From contig JACRBN010000026.1 in assembly GCA_016213105.1 (NCBI GenBank), forward strand, positions 1 to 64,000: a stretch of 64,000 bases of DNA, in the 5' to 3' direction. Positions 31,193 through 38,398 of the stretch are shown in pieces (the stretch's first letter is position 1; each line of letters opens with the position of its first letter). The translations under genes and the position numbers were made by a program. The stretch comes from Chloroflexota bacterium (lineage in GTDB: Bacteria; Chloroflexota; Anaerolineae; Anaerolineales; Villigracilaceae). The notes below the pieces were generated by a model. It made no database searches and was not told the origin of the DNA. It saw nothing but the letters and a program-made list of their open reading frames with translations.

Positions 31193-31707
31193 TCGAAGGG
31201 CCAGTGCTGTCCGCTATGTTTGATGAAGTGCAGCAGGATGTCGAGCGTCGGCAGGGGATACCCAAGCCCCGTCATGACGATGGACAGTTCCCCGCGATGA
31301 TGGACAGAATGGATCATCGCCTGGGTCATGAGTTCCCAGATCGGAAAGACGAGTTGCTGTCCGCGAATCTGCAATTGGACGGTGCTGGCAAGGGCGGCCC
31401 CGCTCAGCGATTGGATGAAATCGACCTGCTCCCGTTCGAGCATGTTCCAGGCTGCCCTCATATCCTCCAGCCTGGAGATGTCCCCCGCCTCCAATGCGCT
31501 GTCGCGTCCCCGGCATTCGGCCAGGAAGAACGCCTCACACTCCAGCATGTGAGACAGGATACCCCGCACCGAATCGTGGCTGGGGCTGCTTTGTTGCGTG
31601 AATTGTTCCACGGTCAAATGTTCGGCCGTGTCGAGCACGAGTTTATTGGCGTGGGCGTTGTAGGCGTACAACGACAGCAGACCGTCCCGATCGATCCCTC
31701 CCGACAT
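31189..31707 (-). CDS. DinB-like four-helix metal-binding protein
   Basis: A four-helix bundle of 172 residues. Potential metal-ligand histidines lie in LYAYNAHANKLVLD, ILSHMLECEAFF and SVHHRGEL, the positions seen in DinB/YfiT-type proteins. Members include thiol transferases and stress proteins; the activity here is not known. ATG 31707 has GGAAGG upstream, and earlier in-frame codons give sequence unlike the family. It overlaps the methyltransferase start by 4 bases. Another DinB-like gene lies 44 bases upstream. Confidence 0.8.
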   Translation of the reverse strand: MSGGIDRDGLLSLYAYNAHANKLVLDTAEHLTVEQFTQQSSPSHDSVRGILSHMLECEAFFLAECRGRDSALEAGDISRLEDMRAAWNMLEREQVDFIQSLSGAALASTVQLQIRGQQLVFPIWELMTQAMIHSVHHRGELSIVMTGLGYPLPTLDILLHFIKHSGQHWPFE

Positions 31708-31751
31708 GTGTACCTTCCTTTCCACAGGTTCTCCACACTCCGCGCCTTGTT

Positions 31752-32432
31752 TCAGCGGAGCTTGCGCTTGATCTCCAGCGCCTCGTTCAGGTGAACAAGG
31801 TTGTGCCGCGTGGCGGGCATCAACAGCAGTCCCGCCACGTTGCGTTTCCCCCAATATGCGACAATCTCACCGGCAGCCGGCTCGACTGCTCCCTGCTCCC
31901 AAACCTGCTGCAGGTCCGCGGCCTGCACCTTGCGCTTCAAATCCGCGGGCTGCAACTGCATGATCACCTCCCGCGTCCGGCGGCCCACGGCCGCGCGATA
32001 GGCCCGCAGCGCCTCGATATCGACCGTATTGCTGAAATTGGCGATCTCGTTCCCATCCATGGTGTTCCCCGTATCGCGGACTGTGACCTTCAGCCGTCCC
32101 AGCCATTTGTCGCGCAGCAGGATTTGCGGGCTGCCGGCCACCAATAGGTTCATGGTGATGTCTTCACAGCGCGCCATATGCCAGACGAGCCAGACCACCG
32201 AATGCTCACCGTTGCGCGGGATTTGTCGAGCCTGTTCCACGGGCAGGTCGCTGAAGACTTCGTCTTCGAATGACCAGGGTTCGCTCCCGGCCATTTGAGC
32301 CGAATGGAGCACGGCGTGCTGGTTCAGGAGAAATTGGATCGCCTGGTCATAGGGATCGGGGCGCAGCAAAACACGGCGCAGCTCGCTTTGTTGTTTGAGG
32401 CACATCTTTCGATAGGCTTCGCTTGTTATCAT
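31752..32432 (-). CDS. DinB-superfamily protein
   Basis: A 226-residue protein with the DinB_2-like N-terminal bundle: LLNQHAVLHSAQM and HSVVWLVWHMARCEDITMN, including histidines that could bind a metal. The C-terminal ATRHNLVHLNEALEIKRKLR supplies a third histidine. I chose ATG 32432 because GGGAG precedes it by 7 bases; an ATG 33 bases upstream lacks such a site. Probably the first gene of the unit with the second DinB protein, the methyltransferase and the SH3-like lipoprotein. The role is unknown. Confidence 0.75.
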   Translation of the reverse strand: MITSEAYRKMCLKQQSELRRVLLRPDPYDQAIQFLLNQHAVLHSAQMAGSEPWSFEDEVFSDLPVEQARQIPRNGEHSVVWLVWHMARCEDITMNLLVAGSPQILLRDKWLGRLKVTVRDTGNTMDGNEIANFSNTVDIEALRAYRAAVGRRTREVIMQLQPADLKRKVQAADLQQVWEQGAVEPAAGEIVAYWGKRNVAGLLLMPATRHNLVHLNEALEIKRKLR

Positions 32433-32527
32433 CTGTAGCTCCCGTGTATCAGTGCGTTGTGTCATTTCGGCTTTTCAAAAGCCTGGAGTCCGCCCTTGTG
32501 TAGTACATGCCAATACCGTTCCGTGAT

Positions 32528-32920
32528 TTAGACGCTGCCTTTTTTCTTTTTTGTTTTGGCTTTTTCCAAATTCTCCCTGACCCTGAATTCCGTAATTTGG
32601 CCGATCAACTCATACGGAATCGGTTGATCCAGCGGAAATTGCACCGATCCTTTTGCGCCCTTGTAAACGGCCAGTTGCTGCTTGAATTTCTCGATGCCCG
32701 ATGGGGTCGGATAAAATCCAATATGGTTTTTATAGGCGGCAAAATGCACCAGGTTGCCCTCGAGGGTAAAGGTGGGCATTTGATAGTTGATGGTTTCCTT
32801 GGCCTGCGGTGCCGCTTTGCGGATCGTTGCCCTTATCTTTTCCAGGATGCCTTGAATGTCCCGGGGAAACTCCGCAATATATTCATCCATGGTCTTTTGG
32901 GGGGTGTCATCGGCTTTCAT
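32528..32920 (-). CDS. DUF1801-family (YdhG-like) small protein
   Basis: A 130-residue single-domain protein with TMDEYIAEFPRDIQGILEKIR, ETINYQMPTFTLEGNLVHFAAYKNHIGFYP separated by a turn, and a lysine-rich C-terminus. This pattern is that of the DUF1801/YdhG family, some members of which have been proposed to be iron-binding; the function is unproven. ATG 32920 has AAGGAA upstream. The 200 bases between it and the next gene hold no other gene that I can support. Confidence 0.82.
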   Translation of the reverse strand: MKADDTPQKTMDEYIAEFPRDIQGILEKIRATIRKAAPQAKETINYQMPTFTLEGNLVHFAAYKNHIGFYPTPSGIEKFKQQLAVYKGAKGSVQFPLDQPIPYELIGQITEFRVRENLEKAKTKKKKGSV

Positions 32921-33126
32921 GCAATTTCCTTTTTGTCGGTCCATTCTGCCTGTCAAACATGGCGGATCCTTAACCCCTTGAATGATGACCAAGGACTGGC
33001 AAGAATCAATCCAGTTGGGTACAGGAATTGTCCATCCCGGAGAAACGCAAACTGCAATTTCCCGCACGGCTGCCCCTTGGTTTCAGGCATCGGCGGGAGA
33101 TGGAATGACCTGCACCGATGTGCAGG

Positions 33127-33786
33127 TCAGGGGGTGATGTATTCGCGCAGGTTGTGCTCCACGGCATAGGCTGCCGCCTCGGCGCGGTTGTTCACGCTCA
33201 GCTTCGAGAGGATGCTCGAAACGTAGTTTCGCACCGTGCCCTCGCCCAGGAACAACGCCTTGGCGATCTCGCGGTTGGTCTTCCCTTCGGAAACCAGCAG
33301 CAGCACGTGCTTCTCCTGCTGGCTCAGGTGGGCAAAGGCCGAGGCCTCCTCCTCCTTCACCGCGCGGCGCACCTCCTGGAAGACACGCTGGGTCACAGCC
33401 GGGTCGAGCAGCGCCTCGCCGCGTCCCACCGCTTCGAGCGCCTTCACCAGGTCCTCGCTGCCGATCTGCTTCAGGATGTACCCCGAAGCCCCCGCGCGAA
33501 TGGCCGAGAAGAGCATCTCGTCCTCCGCGTACGAGGTCAGCATGATGACCTTTGTGCCCGGGAAGCGGTTCACGATCTCCTCGCAGGCCTCGATCCCCGA
33601 GGTGCCCGGCAGGCGGATGTCCATCACCACCACGTCCGGCTGCAGGGTTGTCACCTGCTCGATGGCATCCCGCGCCGAGCCAGCCTCGCCAACGATTTCG
33701 AACTGTTGGTTGCGCTCCAAAAGGGCTTTCAGCCCCAGGCGCACGACTTCGTGATCATCTACAAGAAGAATGCGTTGTTTTGTCAT
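33127..33786 (-). CDS. NarL/LuxR-type response regulator
   Basis: The receiver domain has D10-D11, the phospho-acceptor D56 ([10 protein letters not shown]), a T/S switch in MLTSYAE and the conserved lysine in YILKQIG. The C-terminal LuxR helix-turn-helix is [43 protein letters not shown], split between residues 150 and 195. It controls transcription on phosphorylation. No histidine kinase is adjacent, so it is an orphan in this window. It lies downstream of hsp20 on the same strand, behind that gene's terminator. Confidence 0.92.
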   Translation of the reverse strand: MTKQRILLVDDHEVVRLGLKALLERNQQFEIVGEAGSARDAIEQVTTLQPDVVVMDIRLPGTSGIEACEEIVNRFPGTKVIMLTSYAEDEMLFSAIRAGASGYILKQIGSEDLVKALEAVGRGEALLDPAVTQRVFQEVRRAVKEEEASAFAHLSQQEKHVLLLVSEGKTNREIAKALFLGEGTVRNYVSSILSKLSVNNRAEAAAYAVEHNLREYITP

Positions 33787-33830
33787 GATGGGACAATTTT
33801 ACCCTATCTTTGTCGGGAAAGTCGAGATGA

Positions 33831-33869
33831 AAGCCGGCGGAGGCTCGTCAAATGGGCCTCCGCCGGCTT
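33831..33869 (-). terminator. Terminator of hsp20
   Basis: A 14-base-pair perfect stem (33831-33844 with 33856-33869) around an 11-base loop, ending in TTTC on the minus strand. It lies 37 bases beyond the hsp20 stop codon. Confidence 0.75.
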
Positions 33870-33905
33870 GTTTGGACCTGTAAACGGGTCCCGTTCGAGG
33901 GACGT

Positions 33906-34346
33906 TTACTTCGCCTTGACGGAGATCGTCTTCGGGCGCACTTCCTCTGCCTTGGGCAGGGTGATGGTCAGGATGCCGTTCTCGAACTCGGCTTTGGCCT
34001 TGTCGGCCACCACCTCGGTGGGCAGCATGATCCTGCGCTCGAAGGAACCCCAGCGCTGGTCGCGGATGTGCCAGGCCTTTTCCCTGGTTTCGTCCGCCGT
34101 TTTCGTCTCGCCCTTGATGCTCAACACGTCGCCGGTCACGTTGATCTGCACTTCATCGGCCTTTACGCCCGGGACGGCCGCCTTGACCACCAGTTCCTCG
34201 TCGGTCTGGTACATGTCGATGGCGGGCGCGGACAGGCTGCCCGTCATGCTGATCGGGCGGGTGAAGGCATCATCGAACAGACGGTCCATCGCCTCACGCA
34301 GGGTCATCATCTCACGAGCGGGCTCCCAACGGATTAAGTTTGACAT
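33906..34346 (-). CDS. Small heat shock protein, Hsp20/alpha-crystallin family
   Basis: ATP-independent chaperone that holds unfolding proteins. The alpha-crystallin domain spans about residues 40-140, with AIDMYQTDEELVVKAAVPGV, the hydrophobic L/I-x-L strand and AEFENGILTITLPKAEE. The N-terminus MSNLIRWEPAREMMTLREAMDRLFDD is typical of bacterial class A-like members. A very strong Shine-Dalgarno (AAAGGAGG) precedes the ATG. No CIRCE-like operator is visible. It sits between two response regulators, just beyond the terminator of the six-gene signalling operon. Confidence 0.95.
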   Translation of the reverse strand: MSNLIRWEPAREMMTLREAMDRLFDDAFTRPISMTGSLSAPAIDMYQTDEELVVKAAVPGVKADEVQINVTGDVLSIKGETKTADETREKAWHIRDQRWGSFERRIMLPTEVVADKAKAEFENGILTITLPKAEEVRPKTISVKAK

Positions 34347-34389
34347 AGCAACCTCCTTTTTGGTTGATTGGTTTGGATGCTCTTAATAT

Positions 34390-34422
34390 AAAAAGCCTGC
34401 GTTGGAATCGCGCAAGCTTTTT
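34390..34422 (-). terminator. Terminator of the kinase-phosphatase signalling operon
   Basis: AAAAAGCTTGCG pairs with CGCAGGCTTTTT (minus-strand reading, one wobble) around a 9-base loop, ending in TTTTT. It lies about 55 bases beyond the last gene of the operon. Confidence 0.8.
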
Positions 34423-34476
34423 GTCAAAAAAACGTATGAAATTGGCTCATGGAATGCGGCCTTCACCGCGCTCCGA

Positions 34477-35196
34477 TTATTCCCTGTTCCGCTTGAAATC
34501 CACGAAGCGATAGCCCACGCCGCGCTCGGTGAGGATGTACTTTGGGTTGGCGGGGTCCTTCTCCAGTTTTTGGCGCAGGTAGTTGATGTACAGGCGCACG
34601 TAATGCGGCTCGTCGCGGTATTCGTAGCCCCACACCTTTTGCAGGAGCTGGTCGTGTGAAACCACCCAGCCCGCATTCTGCACCAGGTGGAAGAGCAGAC
34701 GGTATTCGGTGGGACGCAGCTTGACCAGCTTGCCCTCCAGCCAGATCTCGCGGCGGTCGAAATCGATCTTCAGGCGTTCATCGATCTCGATCAGGCCGTG
34801 CATCGAGCCGCTGGCCGATTCCGTGCGGCGCAGGACTGCCTTCACGCGGCTAACCAGTTCGCGCGGGCTGAACGGCTTGGTGACGTAGTCGTCCGCGCCG
34901 AGTTCCAGGCCGCGCACGCGGTCATCCTCCTCGCCCTTGGCGGTCAGCATGATGACGGGCACGTTGCTCAACTCGCGCACGGTCTCGAGCACTTCGAAAC
35001 CGTCCAGGTCGGGCATCATCACGTCCAGCAGGATCAGGTCGGGGTTTACGTCACGGATCTTGCTGATGGCCTGCTTGCCGTTGAACGCCTCACTGACCTG
35101 GAAGCCGTCGTGCTCCAGGTTCATGCGGATGAAACGCACCATGCGCTCCTCGTCGTCCACGACCAGGATGCGGCGGCGGTCAAAAGGTTCGGGCAT
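34477..35196 (-). CDS. OmpR/PhoB-type response regulator
   Basis: Receiver domain residues 8-122 with acidic pocket DDE, phospho-acceptor D58 ([16 protein letters not shown]), T in [10 protein letters not shown] and lysine in [14 protein letters not shown]. The C-terminal winged helix has [21 protein letters not shown] and [17 protein letters not shown]. It regulates transcription. It is the last gene of the leftward operon, 3 bases after the 80-residue protein, and no histidine kinase is adjacent. It could link the Ser/Thr kinase circuit upstream to gene expression, but that is inference. Confidence 0.93.
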   Translation of the reverse strand: MPEPFDRRRILVVDDEERMVRFIRMNLEHDGFQVSEAFNGKQAISKIRDVNPDLILLDVMMPDLDGFEVLETVRELSNVPVIMLTAKGEEDDRVRGLELGADDYVTKPFSPRELVSRVKAVLRRTESASGSMHGLIEIDERLKIDFDRREIWLEGKLVKLRPTEYRLLFHLVQNAGWVVSHDQLLQKVWGYEYRDEPHYVRLYINYLRQKLEKDPANPKYILTERGVGYRFVDFKRNRE

Positions 35197-35199
35197 GGT

Positions 35200-35442
35200 T
35201 TATTCCCTCACGAAGCCGATGATCTTTTCTTCTTCCTCACCTTGCAGCACTTCGATCAACGTGAGCTTGTTCATCGGCCAGATCACCTTGCTGACGTTGG
35301 CTTCGATGTAGTGCAGGTCCTTGCCGTCGCGCGTGCGCGGGTTGCTGACGATCACCAGCGTGTCGGTCGGCTTGGGAAGTTCCTCGATTTCCCCGGCAAT
35401 CGAGACTTCGCCCGCGATGTGAAGAATGACATGGTGTGCCAT
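35200..35442 (-). CDS. Small conserved-looking protein of unknown function
   Basis: 80 residues, with no family that I recognise. Predicted mostly beta strands (MAHHVILHIAGEVSIAGEIE, DTLVIVSNPRTRDGK, MNKLTLIEVLQGEEEEKIIGF). No cysteine, signal peptide or membrane helix. The gene has good coding character and tight spacing: 26 bases after the FHA gene and 3 bases before the response regulator. A Shine-Dalgarno (GAAAGGAAA) precedes the ATG. It is likely an accessory of the signalling operon, perhaps a small binding module. Confidence 0.7.
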   Translation of the reverse strand: MAHHVILHIAGEVSIAGEIEELPKPTDTLVIVSNPRTRDGKDLHYIEANVSKVIWPMNKLTLIEVLQGEEEEKIIGFVRE

Positions 35443-35468
35443 GGATTTCCTTTCGTGGTGCGCCTGAC

Positions 35469-35990
35469 TCAGGCGGGTTTCAGCAGGATTTGGATCTTGA
35501 GCTTGCCCAGCATCGCCACGTCTCCATGCCGCAGGAACTGCTCCATATTGGGGGGGATGCGCTTGCCGTTCAGGTAGGTGCCGTTCGAGGAGCCCAGATC
35601 CATCAAAATGATCTGTTCGTCCCTGCGCTTGACCACCGCGTGGAGCCGCGAAACGCCATTGGCATAGGCGTGATAGGGCGAGAGGTCGATGTCGGGCATG
35701 ATCGGCTGGCCGTCGCTGATGCGCCCAAGCGTGAACTCGTTACGGTCCGAAAGCGGCAGCATTTGGCCGGTCTCCAGCAGATGCAGCGTGCCCCACGTGT
35801 CGAGTTTGCTGCCCGCCACACGATGCACGCCCGTAACGGGACGAATGGAGATATCCTCCTCCATATCCTGTTGGTCGGGGGCGATGTTTTGCGTGACGAG
35901 GTTATCTGTCGTCATCAGATGGGCGCCACATTCGCTGCAAAACATGGCCCCGTTCATATTGTTATGGCGGCAATTTGGACAAACGATCAT
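35469..35990 (-). CDS. Zinc-ribbon FHA-domain protein
   Basis: The N-terminal zinc ribbon has C4, C7, C18 and C21. The C-terminal forkhead-associated domain (about residues 80-165) has LGRISDG, SRLHAVV (the Ser-Arg-x-x-His phosphothreonine pocket) and LMDLGSSNGTYLNGKRI. FHA domains read phosphothreonine, so it is the expected reader of the kinase at the head of the same operon. It overlaps the end of the DnaJ-vWA gene by 4 bases. Confidence 0.92.
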   Translation of the reverse strand: MIVCPNCRHNNMNGAMFCSECGAHLMTTDNLVTQNIAPDQQDMEEDISIRPVTGVHRVAGSKLDTWGTLHLLETGQMLPLSDRNEFTLGRISDGQPIMPDIDLSPYHAYANGVSRLHAVVKRRDEQIILMDLGSSNGTYLNGKRIPPNMEQFLRHGDVAMLGKLKIQILLKPA

Positions 35991-37465
35991 TTCTGATTCT
36001 CCTTCGCGCCCGAGAGTAGGAGGGCGCGGGTGCGATACTTGATTTCCTTGGAGCGCTCTGCACCCCAGGCGCGGGTGCGTTCCAGGCTGTCCGCTTCCAG
36101 CAGGGCTGTGCGGGCCAGGCTTTGTTCCCCTTGTGAGAGCAGGTGCGCCGCCAGGTTCTTCAGGTGGCGGGTGGCGGAATCGATCCGCCCGGCATCGGCT
36201 TCATTTCGGGCTTTTTCCTGTAAACGGTAAAGGGTCAGACGCGAGAGCGCGCTGAGGATTTTCGTGGGGGGTGGTTCGGACGCCGCCTCGGTGTTGATCG
36301 CCCGCGTCAGGGGCACACGGATGGGCGGGATGGGTTGGGCGCGGGATGCAATCGAAACCTTCATGAGGCCGTTCAATACGGTAAGCGCATCCCCCTTCAG
36401 GGCGGATGGTTCGACGATGAATTCCAGCAGCGTGTTGAGCGGCACGTCCTGCAGGATCGGGCCGAGTTTGAGCGGATTCTCCAGCGACACAGGTCCGCCT
36501 TCGGGCTGAATGCGAAAGGCATAATTCAGTTTGACCCCGTCCTGCGGTGTGTAGCTGAGCGAGACCTCATCGGCGAATGTGTTGGCCAGGGCCTTGAACT
36601 TTTCGGTCAGGATGCGCTGAATATCCTTGGGCTGCGCGATGTAGGCGCTGTTCCCGCCGGTGCGGCTGGCCAGCGCATCCAGGAAGATATCGTTCCAGTC
36701 CGAGCCGATGCCCATGCCGCTCACGCCGATATTTTCCGCCGCGGCGCGCGCCGCCAGGTCCAGGCAGGCGGCTTCGTCCCCGTAGGTGTGGCCGTCGGTC
36801 AACAGGATGATGTGGTTGACGCGGGAGGGATCCAGGCTGCGCCGCACTTCGCCCAGGCCAGCCTCCAGCCCGTGGAAAATTTCGGTCGCCCCGCCGGTCT
36901 GCATCATTTGGATGTGCGACTCCATCTTTGCGCGGTCGCGCTGGAAGGCGGCCGGGATGATGACTTCGGCCTTGTCGCTGAATGCGACCACGCTCAGGAT
37001 GTCTTCGGGACGCAGGCTGCGCAGTAGTTGGATGGCGGCCGCCTTGACCATGTCCATCTTGCCGCCCTGCATCGAGGTGGAGCGGTCGAGCACCAGCGCC
37101 ACGTTGAGGGGCGGCGCGGGGATCGTATCCTTTTCGCGCGGGGCAACTTCGATCAGGGCATACAGCAATTGCGGTTCTGCCAGCCTCACCAGGTTGCCGC
37201 GGCTGAAGTAGATGTGATGTTGAATGAGGGCGCTGGCAGGTTCCTGGGCGGGCAGGGTGGCGTCGTATTGAGCGCGCCGTTTGGGGTTGGACAGCGTTTC
37301 ATAGGCCTGCTGGATGTCGAGGAAAAGCTCGGTTTCACCCGGCGCCTTGTTTTTGTCGGGATGCAGTCGTTGGGCCGCCTCGAAGTAGGCGCGTTTGATC
37401 TCCTCGAGCGAGGCGTCGCGCAAAACTCCGAGAATGGTGTAGTAATCGACTGCTTTTGCGGGCAT
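35987..37465 (-). CDS. DnaJ-domain / von Willebrand factor A fusion protein
   Basis: The N-terminal J domain (residues 6-70) has the catalytic HPD at 35-37 and could stimulate a DnaK ATPase. A beta-rich segment of about 40 residues links it to a vWA domain (about 118-300) with the MIDAS motif DRSTS at 127-131, a downstream threonine in GGATEIF and an aspartate in LLTDGHTYGD, all needed for metal-dependent ligand binding. The C-terminal 190 residues include a beta-sandwich like those after vWA in TerY/YfbK-type proteins and a helical tail. It lies 1 base after the PP2C gene and overlaps the FHA gene by 4 bases. J-domain fusion to vWA is not a standard architecture that I know. Confidence 0.88.
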   Translation of the reverse strand: MPAKAVDYYTILGVLRDASLEEIKRAYFEAAQRLHPDKNKAPGETELFLDIQQAYETLSNPKRRAQYDATLPAQEPASALIQHHIYFSRGNLVRLAEPQLLYALIEVAPREKDTIPAPPLNVALVLDRSTSMQGGKMDMVKAAAIQLLRSLRPEDILSVVAFSDKAEVIIPAAFQRDRAKMESHIQMMQTGGATEIFHGLEAGLGEVRRSLDPSRVNHIILLTDGHTYGDEAACLDLAARAAAENIGVSGMGIGSDWNDIFLDALASRTGGNSAYIAQPKDIQRILTEKFKALANTFADEVSLSYTPQDGVKLNYAFRIQPEGGPVSLENPLKLGPILQDVPLNTLLEFIVEPSALKGDALTVLNGLMKVSIASRAQPIPPIRVPLTRAINTEAASEPPPTKILSALSRLTLYRLQEKARNEADAGRIDSATRHLKNLAAHLLSQGEQSLARTALLEADSLERTRAWGAERSKEIKYRTRALLLSGAKENQK

Positions 37466-37466
37466 G

Positions 37467-38381
37467 TTATCCGATCAACTGCACGAGAATGACGCTGATG
37501 TTGTCCGGTCCGCCGGCCAGGTTGGCGGCTTCCACCAGGTTTTGACAGGCACGCTGCAGGTTGGGCGCCTCGGTAATGTTGCGATAAATATCCTGGTCGG
37601 TGATCACGCCCCACAACCCGTCGCTGCACAGCATGAGGTAGCCGGGCTGGGGAAAGGAGACGGTGAATACGTCGGCTTCGAGAGCCTCGCCCTGGCCGAG
37701 CGCGCGGATGAGCACGTTGCGGTGCGGGAAGTTGGCGGCCTCGTCTGCGCTCAGATGGCCGAGTTCCTCCAGCCGCTTGACCAGGCTGTGGTCGCGTGTG
37801 ACGGTGTTGATGCGGCCATCCGGGTAGATGGAATAGGCGCGGCTGTCGCCCACGTGCGCAATGGTCACCTGTTGGCCGAGCACCAGGGCGGCCGTCACGG
37901 TGGTGCCGCTGCCCGGCGCTTCGCGCTGCACGAAGCGGTGCGCGTCCTTGATGGCGTTCTCCATGATCTCCTGGAGCGGATCCTGGATGGCCTGGGAGGG
38001 CATGCCGTAGAGATACGAGTTGAAGCTGCGCATGACGTGCGCGGAGATGATGCGAACGGCGGCATTGCTGGCCACCTCGCCGAATTGGTGCCCGCCCATG
38101 CCGTCCGCGACGATGTACAACCCGAAGGGAATGTTCCCCGAGTTGCCAGCCACCGTGGTCGTGGCCGCCAGCAGGCTGTCCTCATTGTGCTCGCGCTGTT
38201 TGCCCACCGACTGTCCGGTGGCGGCAATCAATTGCTGGATCTCGTAGCGCGGGCTTTGGTTCTGGAGGATGGACTGGATCTGGTGATCCGTGAGCGGGGC
38301 GGTGGTGGCTCCATCCATGACGACCGGCGGTTCGCGGCGCTGCTCTTTTTTCTTGAAAAACTTGTGGAAAAATTCAACCAC
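37467..38381 (-). CDS. PP2C-type serine/threonine protein phosphatase
   Basis: Metal-dependent phosphatase that would reverse the kinase upstream. The motifs of the bacterial PP2C (Stp/PrpC) family are present: REHNEDSL, IVADGMGGHQFGEVASN, VTIAHVGDSRAYSI, LMLCSDGLWGV and GGPDNISVILV. The aspartates of the di-metal centre are in ADGMGG, SDGL and PDN. About 60 extra N-terminal residues, basic then linker-like, precede the domain. It lies 17 bases after the kinase gene and 1 base before the vWA gene. Confidence 0.94.
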   Translation of the reverse strand: MVEFFHKFFKKKEQRREPPVVMDGATTAPLTDHQIQSILQNQSPRYEIQQLIAATGQSVGKQREHNEDSLLAATTTVAGNSGNIPFGLYIVADGMGGHQFGEVASNAAVRIISAHVMRSFNSYLYGMPSQAIQDPLQEIMENAIKDAHRFVQREAPGSGTTVTAALVLGQQVTIAHVGDSRAYSIYPDGRINTVTRDHSLVKRLEELGHLSADEAANFPHRNVLIRALGQGEALEADVFTVSFPQPGYLMLCSDGLWGVITDQDIYRNITEAPNLQRACQNLVEAANLAGGPDNISVILVQLIG

Positions 38382-38398
38382 GGATTCTCCTTCACCCT

